Positions 15,974 to 24,573 of a stretch of DNA of 64,000 nt are shown piece after piece; position 1 is the stretch's first letter; each line of letters begins with the position of its first letter. The stretch is from Micromonospora okii. GTDB lineage: Bacteria; Actinomycetota; Actinomycetes; Mycobacteriales; Micromonosporaceae. The stretch is from positions 151,523-215,522 of the forward strand of contig NZ_BBZF01000024.1 of assembly GCF_020884795.1 (NCBI RefSeq), read 5' to 3'. A program made the translations under genes and the position numbers. The notes beneath the pieces were generated by a model. It made no database searches. It was not told the origin of the DNA and was given only the letters and a program-made list of their open reading frames with translations.

Positions 15974-18112
15974 GTGGGCGAGGAGGGCGGGGACGGCCTC
16001 TCCGTGACACCGGCGGCGGAGTTCCCGGCGCCGACGCCGGACGAGGTGCGGGCGCTGCGCCGCGTCGGCGAACGGTGGGGGGCGGCGCGGGCGGCGGGAC
16101 GGGCCGCGCCGCTGCCGGTCGACCCGACCCTCGGGCGGTACCGCCTGCGTCCCGCCCCGAGCCGGTTCGGCCGGCTGACGCCGATAGAGCTGTTCCGCGT
16201 CGGCGAGCCGGACGAGCTGGTCGCCACGGAACGGGCCAACCTGCCCGGGTCCCGCCTCGGCCGGGGCCTCGCCCGGCTCCGGCGTACCGTGTTCGGCCCG
16301 CCGCTGACCAGCGCGGCGGTGCTCTACGAGCGGATGCGCAAGCTGGTCGCCCTGCCGGTGCTCTCCTCCGACCTGCTCAGTTCGGTGGCGTACGGGCCGG
16401 AGGCGATGCTGACCGTGCTGCTGCTGGCCGGCGGCGGCGCGCTGGCGCTGTCCCTGCCGCTGGCCGCCGCGCTGGTGCTGCTGATGGTGGCGGTGGGCGT
16501 CTCCTACCGGCAGACGATCCCGGCCTACCCGCACGGCGCCGGCTCGTACATCGTGGCGGGCGACAACCTGGGGTCGCTGGCGGGGCTGGCGGCGGCGGCC
16601 GGCCTGATGATCGACTACGTGCTGACCGTGGCGGTCTCGGTCTCCGCCGGGGTGCGCGCGGTCACCTCGGCGCTGCCGGGGCTCGCCGGGTTCACCGTCC
16701 CGCTCGGCGTGCTGGTGATCGCCGCGCTGCTCGCCGGGAACCTGCGCGGCGTCCGTACCGCCGGGAACCTGTTCGTCCTGCCCACGTACGCCTTCGTGGT
16801 CGCGCTGCTGGCGGTGCTCGGCGCCGGGTTCCACGACGCGGCCGGCCGGGGGTTCGCGGCGCTGCCGCCGCCGGACGTGCCGGCCGTGGAGGGGCTGGGC
16901 CTGCTGCTCGTGCTGCGGGCGTTCTCCTCCGGCGCGGTGTCGATGACGGGCATCGAGGCGGTGTCGAACGCGGTGCCGGCGTTCCGCCCGCCGGAGTGGC
17001 GCAACGCGCGCACCACCCTCGGCTGGATGGTGGCCATGCTGGTGCTGCTCTTCGCCGGCATCACCGTGCTGGTGCACCTCGACGGGCTCGCGCCGAGGCC
17101 GGGGCAGACCCTGCTGTCCCAGCTCGCCCGCGCCAGCTTCCCCACCGGCCCCTGGTACGCGCTGGTGCAGGCGGCGACCGCGCTGATCCTGCTGCTGGCC
17201 GCGAACACCGCCTTCAACGACTTCCCCCGACTGCTGTACTTCATGGCCCGGGCCGGGCACGCCCCGCGCCGGTTCCTGCACATGGGGGACCGGTTGGCTT
17301 TCAGCAACGGGCTCGTCGCCCTCTGCCTCCCGGCCGCCGCCGTCTTCGTCATCTTCCGGGGGCACACCGAGGCGCTGGTCCCCCTGTACGCGGTCGGGGT
17401 GTTCCTGGCGTTCACCCTCTCCCAGGCCGGCATGGTGGTGCACTGGCGGCGCGAGCGGGGCCGGCGCTGGCGGCGGCGGCTGGCGGTCAACGCGTTCGGC
17501 GCGACGGTCTCCGGGCTGGTGCTGGCGACCGCCGCCGTCGCCAAGTTCACCGAGGGCGCGTGGGTGGTGGTCGTCGCCGTGCCGCTGCTGGTGCTGGTCT
17601 TCCAGCGGGTGCAGCGTCACTACCGGACGCTGCACCGGGCGCTGGCCCTGCGCCCGCCCCCGCCCGCCGGGGCCGCCCCGCCGGAGGGGGAGGAACTGCC
17701 GCAGCAGGTGCGCAACCTGGTGGTGGTGCCGGTGGCGCGGCTGAACCGGGCGTCGCTGCGCGCCCTGGCGTACGCGGCCTCGCTCGGCCAGCCGACGCTG
17801 GCGGTGCACATCGCCCCGGAGGAGGGGGAGGCGGACCGGTTCCGCGAGCAGTGGGAGGCGTGGGGGGACCACCTGCGGCTGGAGACGATCGTGTCGCCGT
17901 ACCGGGCGGTGGTCGGGCCGCTGGCGCACTACCTGGAGGCGCTGCACGCCTCCCGGGCCGACCTGGTGCTCACCGTGATCGTGCCCGAGGTGGTGCCGCG
18001 CCGCCGCTGGCACCGGCCGCTGCACAGCCGAGCCGAGCACCGGCTGCGCGGCGCGTTGCAGGCGCTGCCCGGCGTCGTGGTGACCAGCGTCCCGGTCCAC
18101 CTGGGCGAGTGA
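15974..18112 (+). CDS. APC-superfamily permease, KimA/YdaO-like
   Basis: A 712-residue membrane protein. After a ~120-residue hydrophilic N-terminus come about twelve helices starting LLSSVAYGPEAMLTVLLLAG, with PHGAGSYIVAGDNLG in the unwound-helix region. A ~150-residue soluble C-terminal domain (VRNLVVVPVARLNRASLRALAYA, DLVLTVIVPEVVPRR) resembles universal-stress-like domains. This build matches the amino-acid-permease-like K+/H+ symporters of the KimA group, so potassium uptake is the best guess. The GTG start has a long G-rich ribosome site. Confidence 0.75.
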   Translation: MGEEGGDGLSVTPAAEFPAPTPDEVRALRRVGERWGAARAAGRAAPLPVDPTLGRYRLRPAPSRFGRLTPIELFRVGEPDELVATERANLPGSRLGRGLARLRRTVFGPPLTSAAVLYERMRKLVALPVLSSDLLSSVAYGPEAMLTVLLLAGGGALALSLPLAAALVLLMVAVGVSYRQTIPAYPHGAGSYIVAGDNLGSLAGLAAAAGLMIDYVLTVAVSVSAGVRAVTSALPGLAGFTVPLGVLVIAALLAGNLRGVRTAGNLFVLPTYAFVVALLAVLGAGFHDAAGRGFAALPPPDVPAVEGLGLLLVLRAFSSGAVSMTGIEAVSNAVPAFRPPEWRNARTTLGWMVAMLVLLFAGITVLVHLDGLAPRPGQTLLSQLARASFPTGPWYALVQAATALILLLAANTAFNDFPRLLYFMARAGHAPRRFLHMGDRLAFSNGLVALCLPAAAVFVIFRGHTEALVPLYAVGVFLAFTLSQAGMVVHWRRERGRRWRRRLAVNAFGATVSGLVLATAAVAKFTEGAWVVVVAVPLLVLVFQRVQRHYRTLHRALALRPPPPAGAAPPEGEELPQQVRNLVVVPVARLNRASLRALAYAASLGQPTLAVHIAPEEGEADRFREQWEAWGDHLRLETIVSPYRAVVGPLAHYLEALHASRADLVLTVIVPEVVPRRRWHRPLHSRAEHRLRGALQALPGVVVTSVPVHLGE

Positions 18113-18202
18113 CGACGCACGCCGGACCCGCCTCCCGGACCCCGCCTTCCGTCGGTCCGCCTACCGGCTCCGGCCCGGCCCCGCCTCACGGCCCTCGGTG
18201 GG

Positions 18203-19048
18203 TCACGCCTCGACGCCGACCGCCCTCGCGCTGGCCGCCCAGAGCCGGGCCGCGAGCCGGGGGTCGGCGGCCCTGGGCAGCGGTCGGCGCGGCCGGCGGT
18301 CGGCGTAGTAGCCGCCGTCGACCAGCCGGGCCCGGTCCTGGTTGGTGAGCCAGACCAGGGTCTCCGCGCCCTTCTCCGGGCTGCGCAACGGCAGGAGCCG
18401 CATGCCGAGGGCGACCAGGCGGCTGTCCGTGCCGAACCGGCTCCGCACCACGCCGGGATGGAAGCAGTACGCCGCGACCTCCGGCCAGCGCCGCGCCGCC
18501 TCGGCGGTGAACAGGATGTTGGCCTGCTTGCTGGTGCCGTAGGCGCGGATCGGCCCGTACCCGCGCAGGGTCCGGTTGAGGTCGTCCGGGTCCAGCACCC
18601 CGCTGCGGTGCGCGGCGGAGGCGGTGACCACCATCCGGCCCACCCGGTCGCGCAGCAGGACGCTGAGCAGGAACGGGGCCAGGTGGTTGGCCTGCATCGA
18701 CAGCTCGAACCCGTCCACCGTGGTCACCGGCTGCAACACGATCGCCCCGGCGTTGTTGGCGAGCACGTCGATCCGGTCGTACGCGGCGCGCAGCCGCTCG
18801 GCCAGCCCCCGCACGTCGTCGAGGACGGCGAAGTCGGCCCGGAACAGCTCGGGCCGCTCGCCGCTGGCCTCCCGTACCCGGTCGCCGGCGGCCTGGAGGC
18901 GGGCCGGGTCCCGGCCGACGAGCACCACCCGGTCGCCGCGCCGGGCCAGGTCGACGGCGGCGGCCAGCCCGATGCCGGAGCTGGCCCCGGTCACCACGAC
19001 GGTCCGACGCCCAGTGAGATCTTCCACAGCTCCGTTCACCCCGCTCAT
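18203..19048 (-). CDS. SDR-family oxidoreductase (retinol-dehydrogenase-like)
   Basis: A 281-residue SDR with VVVTGASSGIGLA, the NNAG motif (VLANNAGAI), VVTASAAHRSG for the catalytic Ser and RAYGTSKQAN as the intact YxxxK. The C-terminal half with FHPGVVRSRFG is typical of the retinol dehydrogenase/WWOX-like group. It is divergent to the malyl-CoA lyase gene with a 114-base gap. Substrate is unknown. Confidence 0.9.
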   Translation of the reverse strand: MSGVNGAVEDLTGRRTVVVTGASSGIGLAAAVDLARRGDRVVLVGRDPARLQAAGDRVREASGERPELFRADFAVLDDVRGLAERLRAAYDRIDVLANNAGAIVLQPVTTVDGFELSMQANHLAPFLLSVLLRDRVGRMVVTASAAHRSGVLDPDDLNRTLRGYGPIRAYGTSKQANILFTAEAARRWPEVAAYCFHPGVVRSRFGTDSRLVALGMRLLPLRSPEKGAETLVWLTNQDRARLVDGGYYADRRPRRPLPRAADPRLAARLWAASARAVGVEA

Positions 19049-19162
19049 GGCGCGAGGTTACCGTGGCGTCACAAACACCTTTGCGATCGTTAAGTCCGCC
19101 GCTGCGGCGGGCCCCTGTCTGCCCGTCGACCCGCCGCGTCGACGCGGGAAGGAGCGCATTCG

Positions 19163-20116
19163 ATGGCCGCTGTCGGTCGCCCCCGCCGGTCCTGCCTCGC
19201 CGTGCCGGGTTCCAGCGTCAAGATGCTCGGCAAGGCCCAGGGCCTCCCCGCCGACCAGGTCTTCCTCGACCTGGAGGACGCCGTCGCCCCGCTGGCCAAG
19301 CCGGACGCGCGCAAGAACATCGTGGCCGCGCTGAACGAGGGCGACTGGGCCGGCAAGACCCGGGTGGTCCGGGTGAACGACCTCACCACCCCGTGGACGT
19401 ACCGGGACGTCGTCGAGGTCGTCGAGGGCGCCGGGGCCAACCTCGACTGCGTCATGCTGCCGAAGGTGCAGAACGCCGCCCAGGTGCAGTGGCTCGACCT
19501 CACGCTCACCCAGATCGAGAAGACCCTCGGCCTGGCGGTCGGCCGCATCGGCATCGAGGCGCAGATCGAGAACGCCGCCGGCCTGGTCAACATCAACGCG
19601 ATCGCCGCCGCGTCGCCCCGGGTCGAGACGATCATCTTCGGCCCGGCCGACTTCATGGCCTCGATCAACATGAAGTCGCTGGTGGTGGGCGCGCTGATCC
19701 CCGACTACCCGGGCGACCCGTACCACTACATCCTCATGCGGATCCTGATGGCCGCCCGGATGCACGACAAGCAGGCCATCGACGGCCCGTTCCTCCAGAT
19801 CCGCGACGTCGACGGGTTCCGCGAGGTGGCCAGGCGCTCGGCCGCGCTGGGCTTCGACGGCAAGTGGGTGCTGCACCCCGGCCAGATCGACGCCGCGAAC
19901 GAGGTCTACTCGCCGGCCCAGGCCGACTACGACCACGCCGAGCTGATCCTCGACGCGTACGAGCACTTCACCTCGGAGGCGGGCGGCCGGCTCGGCGCGG
20001 TGATGCTCGGCGACGAGATGATCGACGAGGCGTCCCGCAAGATGGCCCTGGTGATCGCGGCCAAGGGTCGCGCGGCCGGGATGACCCGCACGTCCAGCTT
20101 CACGCCTCCGGCCTAG
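19163..20116 (+). CDS. mcl: L-malyl-CoA/beta-methylmalyl-CoA lyase (HpcH/HpaI, CitE-like)
   Basis: A 317-residue CitE-family lyase that would cleave beta-methylmalyl-CoA to glyoxylate and propionyl-CoA in the ethylmalonyl-CoA pathway. It shows RPRRSCLAVPGSS, the Mg2+-binding FLDLEDAVAPLAK, GIEAQIENAAGL and FGPADFMASINMKS. I recall a near-identical gene in the Streptomyces ethylmalonyl-CoA cluster. The acyl-CoA dehydrogenase at 22394 and MaoC hydratase at 27437 are its likely partners. AAGGAG precedes the ATG. Confidence 0.88.
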   Translation: MAAVGRPRRSCLAVPGSSVKMLGKAQGLPADQVFLDLEDAVAPLAKPDARKNIVAALNEGDWAGKTRVVRVNDLTTPWTYRDVVEVVEGAGANLDCVMLPKVQNAAQVQWLDLTLTQIEKTLGLAVGRIGIEAQIENAAGLVNINAIAAASPRVETIIFGPADFMASINMKSLVVGALIPDYPGDPYHYILMRILMAARMHDKQAIDGPFLQIRDVDGFREVARRSAALGFDGKWVLHPGQIDAANEVYSPAQADYDHAELILDAYEHFTSEAGGRLGAVMLGDEMIDEASRKMALVIAAKGRAAGMTRTSSFTPPA

Positions 20117-20124
20117 CGGGGCGC

Positions 20125-20147
20125 TGCCGCCCCGGGTCGGGGCGGCA
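20125..20147. terminator. Terminator after malyl-CoA lyase gene
   Basis: TGCCGCCCCG (20125-20134) and CGGGGCGGCA (20138-20147) form a perfect 10-bp stem with a 3-base loop between two convergent genes. Confidence 0.65.
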
Positions 20148-20165
20148 CCCGCCGCACCGCGCGCG

Positions 20166-20678
20166 TCAGTAGCTGCTGCTGCCGCTCGTGCTGCCCGCGT
20201 AGATCGCGATGACGATCACCACGATGTAGAAGATGATCAACAGCGCCAGCAGGCCGGTGAGGATCCAGCCCACGATGATGGCCGCCTTCGCCATCCCCTC
20301 GCCGGCCTCGCCGGTCTGCCGGATCTGCTTCATGGCGACGTGACCCATGATCGCGCCGATGGGCGCGGTGATGCAGGAGGCGAGGCCGACCAGGGCGAGC
20401 ACCAGCGCCGCGACGGCCAGGCCGTTGGTCTTCGGCGCGACCGGGTAGCCGTAGCCGGGGTAGCCGGGGGGCGGGTAGCCGGCTGGCGCGTAGCCCGGCG
20501 CGGCGTACGGGTCGGCGACCGGGGCGGCCCGCTCCACCTTCATCCCCGCGTACGGGTCGGCGGGCGGGTACGGGTCGAGGCCGGCCGGCTGCCCGCTCAC
20601 GAGGGTCGGGTCGACGGGCGGGGCGGACGGCTGGGACCACGGCTCGTTCTGGCCGTCGGTCGGAGGGGGGTATGTCAT
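20166..20678 (-). CDS. DUF4190 membrane protein (copy 1)
   Basis: The 170-residue protein has a Pro/Tyr/Gly-rich cytosolic N-terminus with PPGYPGYGYP repeats, followed by two membrane helices. The first lies in TNGLAVAALVLALVGLAS and continues to the conserved GHVAMKQIRQTGEAGEGMAKAAIIVGW, which defines DUF4190. A paralogue lies at 21730-22218. Function is unknown; the low-complexity half may recruit partners. TACCCT lies upstream as a possible -10, and GGAG precedes the ATG. Confidence 0.85.
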   Translation of the reverse strand: MTYPPPTDGQNEPWSQPSAPPVDPTLVSGQPAGLDPYPPADPYAGMKVERAAPVADPYAAPGYAPAGYPPPGYPGYGYPVAPKTNGLAVAALVLALVGLASCITAPIGAIMGHVAMKQIRQTGEAGEGMAKAAIIVGWILTGLLALLIIFYIVVIVIAIYAGSTSGSSSY

Positions 20679-20949
20679 CGGTGTCTCCGCGTCTGTCGAG
20701 GGTGCGCGGTCAGGGTAGCCAGGGCCGCCCAGAACCGTTGGCCCCGTCACCGGGTGCCGCGTTGCCCGGGGGAGGCGGAGCGGGCAGGATCGCGGCATGG
20801 CAATCGACGCGCGCGCCGCGGACCGTTCCGGCAGCCGACCACGACGGGACGTGAGCCGCCCCGGCCTGGTCCGACGCGGTCGCACCACCGTCGGGGCCGG
20901 CCCGACCGGGGAGGACGACGACCCGGCGCCGCTGGCCGAGCCGGTCACC

Positions 20950-21705
20950 ATGCGGCTCGACGGCCGGGTCGCCCTGGTCACCGGGGCGGGCAGCCCCGAC
21001 GGCATCGGGTACGCGACCGCCCGCCGCCTGGTCGACCTGGGCGCCCGGGTGGCCATCGTCTCCACCACCCGGCGCATCCACGAGCGGGCCGGTGAGCTGG
21101 GGGCGACCGGGTTCGTCGCCGACCTGACCGACGAGTCGGAGGTCGGCGCGCTCGCCGACGCCGTCACCGAACAGCTCGGCGACGTGGAGGTGCTGGTCAA
21201 CAACGCCGGCCTGGCCAGCCGGGCCAGCCCCGAGGTGCTGCGCCCGGTGGCCCAGCTCAGCTACGACGAGTGGCGCGGCGAGATCGACCGGAACCTGAGC
21301 ACCGCGTTCCTGTGCAGCCGGGCGTTCATCGGCGGGATGGCCGAGCGCGGCTGGGGCCGGATCGTCAACCTCGCCGCCACCGCCGGGCCGGTCAACGCCC
21401 TGCCCACCGAGGCGGGGTACGCGGCGGCGAAGGCGGGCGTGGTCGGGCTGACCCGGGCGCTGGCGATGGAGATGATCGCCGACGGGGTGACGGTGAACGC
21501 GGTGGCCCCCGGCACGATCCACACGGCGGCCTCCACGGTGGCCGAGCTCCGCCAGGGCCTCGGCACCCCCGTCGGCCGCCCCGGCACCCCCGACGAGGTG
21601 GCCGCCGCGATCGTCTTCCTCTGCTCGCCGGCCGCGTCGTACATCACCGGGCAGATGATCGTGGTGGACGGCGGCAACAGCGTCCGGGAGTCGCAGTTCC
21701 GCTGA
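20950..21705 (+). CDS. SDR-family oxidoreductase
   Basis: A 251-residue classical SDR: VALVTGAGSPDGIGYATAR for cofactor binding, VLVNNAGLAS, GYAAAKAGVVGLTR with intact YxxxK, and the GQMIVVDGGNS end. The Ser region reads NLAATAG, so Thr may stand in for the catalytic Ser. ATG 20950 gives the normal N-terminus MRLDGRVALVTG; longer frames upstream look non-conserved. It sits between two paralogous DUF4190 genes on the other strand. Confidence 0.87.
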   Translation: MRLDGRVALVTGAGSPDGIGYATARRLVDLGARVAIVSTTRRIHERAGELGATGFVADLTDESEVGALADAVTEQLGDVEVLVNNAGLASRASPEVLRPVAQLSYDEWRGEIDRNLSTAFLCSRAFIGGMAERGWGRIVNLAATAGPVNALPTEAGYAAAKAGVVGLTRALAMEMIADGVTVNAVAPGTIHTAASTVAELRQGLGTPVGRPGTPDEVAAAIVFLCSPAASYITGQMIVVDGGNSVRESQFR

Positions 21706-21729
21706 CCCGCGCGCCGGGCGGCACCGCCG

Positions 21730-22218
21730 TCAGTACGAGTTGCCGCCGGAGCCGCTCACGAAGGCCAGGGCGGCCCAGCCGCAGCAGATCAGCAGGCCGA
21801 GCGCGGTGAAGACGTAGCCGAGGATCAGCCCCCAGGTGGCGAGCTGTTCGCCCTCCTCGCCGGTGCGGCGGATCTGCTGCTTGGCCACGTAGCCGAGCAC
21901 GATGCCGGCGGGCGAGAAGACGAACGCGAAGACCAGCGACAGCACGGCGAGGACGTTCGTCCCCCGGGCTGGGCCGGGCGGGCCGTACCCGCCGTACCCG
22001 GGGGGCGGCGGGCCGTACTGCTGGTACTTGCCGTACGGCTCGGGCTGCTGGTACTGGCCGTGGTGCTCCGGCTGCTGGTAAGTGCCGTACGGCTCGGGCT
22101 GCTGGTACGGGTCGGGCTGGGCCTGCGGCCCGTGCCCGGGGCCGGGCTCGTCCTGCCGGCCCGGCGGGGGCTCGTAGGGCGACGGCGGCTGCTCCGGCTC
22201 CTGCGGTGGATAACTCAT
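21730..22218 (-). CDS. DUF4190 membrane protein (copy 2)
   Basis: The 162-residue paralogue of the protein at 20166 has a Gln/Pro/Tyr-rich N-terminus with repeated QPEPYG units. Two membrane helices lie around TNVLAVLSLVFAFVFSPAGI and WGLILGYVFTALGLLICCGWA, with the DUF4190 motif GYVAKQQIRRTGEEGE between them. GGGAGG lies upstream of the ATG at 22218. Function is unknown. Confidence 0.85.
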   Translation of the reverse strand: MSYPPQEPEQPPSPYEPPPGRQDEPGPGHGPQAQPDPYQQPEPYGTYQQPEHHGQYQQPEPYGKYQQYGPPPPGYGGYGPPGPARGTNVLAVLSLVFAFVFSPAGIVLGYVAKQQIRRTGEEGEQLATWGLILGYVFTALGLLICCGWAALAFVSGSGGNSY

Positions 22219-22337
22219 CCGGCACCTCCCGCGCACCCGTCGTGACCCACCCATTGCGGACGCTACCCGCAGCGGTGAACCTTTTCACAGCGGTTGGGCC
22301 GACTGTTCGCCTTGGCCGGGGCGGCCGGGACGTCGAT

Positions 22338-22355
22338 ACTGACCGAACGTTCAGT
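22338..22355. promoter_or_regulatory. Operator-like palindrome upstream of acyl-CoA dehydrogenase
   Basis: ACTGA-N8-TCAGT with a central AACGTT lies 39 bases before the acyl-CoA dehydrogenase start. Its size and position fit a TetR-type repressor site such as those controlling acyl-CoA metabolism. The regulator is not identified here. Confidence 0.4.
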
Positions 22356-22393
22356 TACCCGTGAGTAGTTGCCCCGATCCCCCGGAGGCTGAG

Positions 22394-23590
22394 ATGGCCC
22401 GACTCGCCCAGACGCCCGGCCTGACCGACGTGCAGCAGTCGATCCTGGAGACCGTCCGGGAGTTCGCCGACAAGGAGATCATCCCGCACGCCCAGCGGCT
22501 GGAGCACGCCGACGAGTACCCCACCGACATCCTCGACGGAATGCGCGAGATGGGGCTGTTCGGCCTCACCATCGACGAGGAGTACGGCGGGCTGGGCGAG
22601 TCCCTGCTGACGTACGCGCTGGTGGTCGAGGAGCTCTCCCGGGGCTGGATGTCGATCTCCGGCATCGTCAACACGCACTTCATCGTGGCGTACCTGATCT
22701 CCCAGCACGGCTCGGCGGAGCAGAAGGCCCGGCTGCTGCCGAGGATGGCCACCGGCGAGGTGCGTGGCGCGTTCTCGATGTCCGAGCCGGAGTGCGGTTC
22801 CGACGTCTCGGCGATCAAGTCGAAGGCGGTCCGCAGCGGCGACGACTACGTCCTGAACGGCCAGAAGATGTGGCTGACCAACGGGGCGTACTCCTCGGTG
22901 GTGGCCACCCTCGTCCGGACCGACACCGGCGCCGACTCCGTCTACGGCAACATGAGCACCTTCCTGCTGGAGAAGGAGCCGGGCTTCGGCGAGACCGCGC
23001 CCGGCCTGACCATCCCCGGCAAGATCGACAAGATGGGCTACAAGGGCGTCGAGACCACCGAGATGGTCCTCGACGGCGTCACCGTCCCCGCCTCCGCCGT
23101 GCTCGGCGGCGAGGAGAAGGTCGGCCGTGGCTTCTACCAGATGATGGACGGCATCGAGGTGGGCCGGGTCAACGTCGCCGCCCGCGCCTGCGGCATCTCC
23201 CTGCGCGCGTTCGAGCTGGCCGTCGCGTACGCCCAGCAGCGCCGCACCTTCGGCCAGCCGCTCGCCAAGCACCAGGCCATCGCCTTCAAGCTCGCCGAGA
23301 TGGGCACGAAGATCGAGGCCGCGCACGCCCTGATGGTCAACGCCGCCCGGCTCAAGGACGCCGGCCAGCGCAACGACGTCGAGGCCGGCATGGCGAAGCT
23401 GCTCGCCTCCGAGTACTGCGCCGAGGTCGTCCAGGAGGCGTTCCGCATCCACGGCGGCTACGGCTACTCCAAGGAGTACGAGATCGAGCGGCTGATGCGG
23501 GAGGCCCCGTTCCTGCTGATCGGCGAGGGCACCTCGGAGATCCAGAAGACCATCATCTCCCGGGGCCTCCTCAAGGAGTACAAGCTCTGA
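22394..23590 (+). CDS. Acyl-CoA dehydrogenase, ethylmalonyl-CoA pathway type
   Basis: A 398-residue FAD-dependent acyl-CoA dehydrogenase with GAFSMSEPECGSDVSAIKS, NGQKMWLTNG, AYAQQRRTFGQPLAKHQAI and the C-terminal HGGYGYSKEYEIERLMREA followed by IGEGTSEIQ with the catalytic Glu. The sequence resembles the dehydrogenase of the Streptomyces ethylmalonyl-CoA cluster, so methylsuccinyl-CoA is a likely substrate. CCCGGAGG precedes the ATG. A palindromic repeat (copy B) follows the stop by three bases. Confidence 0.88.
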   Translation: MARLAQTPGLTDVQQSILETVREFADKEIIPHAQRLEHADEYPTDILDGMREMGLFGLTIDEEYGGLGESLLTYALVVEELSRGWMSISGIVNTHFIVAYLISQHGSAEQKARLLPRMATGEVRGAFSMSEPECGSDVSAIKSKAVRSGDDYVLNGQKMWLTNGAYSSVVATLVRTDTGADSVYGNMSTFLLEKEPGFGETAPGLTIPGKIDKMGYKGVETTEMVLDGVTVPASAVLGGEEKVGRGFYQMMDGIEVGRVNVAARACGISLRAFELAVAYAQQRRTFGQPLAKHQAIAFKLAEMGTKIEAAHALMVNAARLKDAGQRNDVEAGMAKLLASEYCAEVVQEAFRIHGGYGYSKEYEIERLMREAPFLLIGEGTSEIQKTIISRGLLKEYKL

Positions 23591-23593
23591 GGT

Positions 23594-23648
23594 GCAAGGA
23601 AGGGCCCCCTGTTAACGCTTTCGGTAGAGGAAGGGTCCCCTCCTAACC
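23594..23648 (+). repeat. Copy B of ~52-bp stop-codon repeat
   Basis: GCAAGGAAGGGCCCCC, core TTAACGCTTTCGGTAGAG, and end GGGTCCCCTCCTAACC. It begins three bases after the acyl-CoA dehydrogenase stop and lies before a convergent gene. Confidence 0.8.
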
Positions 23649-23664
23649 ACCGGGGGCGGCGGCC

Positions 23665-24072
23665 TCAGCCGAGGCGGGTGAGACCGGCGGCGGCGCGCTC
23701 GACGATGAGGCAGCGGTCCTCGACGTAGTCGATGCCGGCCTCCTCCGCGATCCGCCGCGCCTGCGGCGAGACGATCCCGAGCTGCAACCAGACGGCCGGC
23801 GCGCCGATCGCCACCGCGTCCCGGACCACCTCGACCGCGTCCCGGGCCGGGCGGAACACGTTCACCAGGTCGACCGGGTGCGGGATGTCGGCCAGGGACG
23901 CGTACGCCCGCTCGCCGAACAGCTCCTCGACGGTCGGGTTGACCGGGACGATCCGCCAGCCGTACCGCTGCATCTGGGCCGGCACCCGGTGGGCGGCCTT
24001 GGCCGGGTCGCGGGACGCGCCCACGACGGCGATGACGGCGGACTCGGCGAGGATCTGCTGGGCGCTGCGCAC
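23665..24072 (-). CDS. CoA-binding domain protein (YccU-like)
   Basis: The 135-residue Rossmann-fold CoA-binding domain starts IAVVGASRDPAKAAHRVP, continues with YGWRIVPVNP and DLVNVFRPA, and ends with VWLQLGIVSPQA and the conserved Cys in VEDRCLIVE. Stand-alone members are common in bacteria and of unclear role. GTG 24072 follows a TATCGT box by six bases, so the message is probably leaderless. Confidence 0.9.
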   Translation of the reverse strand: MRSAQQILAESAVIAVVGASRDPAKAAHRVPAQMQRYGWRIVPVNPTVEELFGERAYASLADIPHPVDLVNVFRPARDAVEVVRDAVAIGAPAVWLQLGIVSPQARRIAEEAGIDYVEDRCLIVERAAAGLTRLG

Positions 24073-24084
24073 GCCGCGACGATA
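24073..24084 (-). promoter_or_regulatory. Leaderless promoter of CoA-binding protein gene
   Basis: TATCGT on the minus strand, six bases, then the GTG at 24072. Confidence 0.55.
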
Positions 24085-24098
24085 GCCGCTCGCCGCGC

Positions 24099-24481
24099 TC
24101 AGAGCAGGGTGAGTTGCTCAGCGGGCGGCGGCGCGGGCGGCCTGGCCAACCGGTGGCCCCCGGTCGGGGCGGCCCGGGGCAGGCCGTGCCGGCGGGCGGC
24201 GATGCGCACCCGGGCGGTCAGCTCCCGCTGGTACGCCTGCGGCGCGTACGCACCCGCCCGGTACAGCTCCCGGTAGCGGGGCACCAGGCGCGGGTGCTCC
24301 CGGCCGAGCCAGTGCGCGTACCACTCGCCCGCACCTCGTGGAAGGTCATCCCGGCGAAGCCGGGGGTGTCGAAGGTGCGGACGGTCGCGCCGGGCAGCGC
24401 CAGCGGCAGGGGTGGTGCCGCCGGCGCTGCCCGCTCGGGACGGCCCTCGTCCGGGGGAGCGGAGAGGTTGTCCCAGCGCAT
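24099..24481 (-). pseudogene. Radical-SAM gene (Rv2578c family) with the catalytic core deleted and a frame change
   Basis: The minus strand starts MRWDNL and continues to VRTFDTPGFAGMTFHEVRA, which is the N-terminus of Rv2578c-type radical SAM proteins. The sequence then jumps, in another frame, to GEWYAHWLGREHPRLVPRY, ELYRAGAYAPQAYQRELTARV and RRHGLPR, which are that family's C-terminus. The roughly 200 residues in between, with the Fe-S motif CxxxCxxC, are missing. It is therefore a relic of an internal deletion. A LexA-type site remains just upstream of the ATG. Confidence 0.8.
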
Positions 24482-24490
24482 GACCATCAT

Positions 24491-24506
24491 TCGAACACAC
24501 GTTCTA
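24491..24506. promoter_or_regulatory. LexA (SOS) box
   Basis: TCGAACACACGTTCTA matches the actinobacterial SOS box TCGAAC-N4-GTTCGA at 11 of 12 fixed positions. It lies 9 bases before the start of the radical-SAM pseudogene and 67 bases before the DUF393 gene on the other strand. It may now serve only the latter. Confidence 0.7.
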
Positions 24507-24573
24507 ACGACGTGCAAGTGACCTGTCGGACACCCCGGCGCGGCCCGCCGCCGGCCGGGGGGAGGATGGGGCC

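Noticed and set aside
20950..21705. Loss of catalytic Ser in this SDR
   Set aside because: NLAATAG places a Thr one position from the usual Ser with an extra residue in the loop; Thr can replace Ser, so no strong claim.
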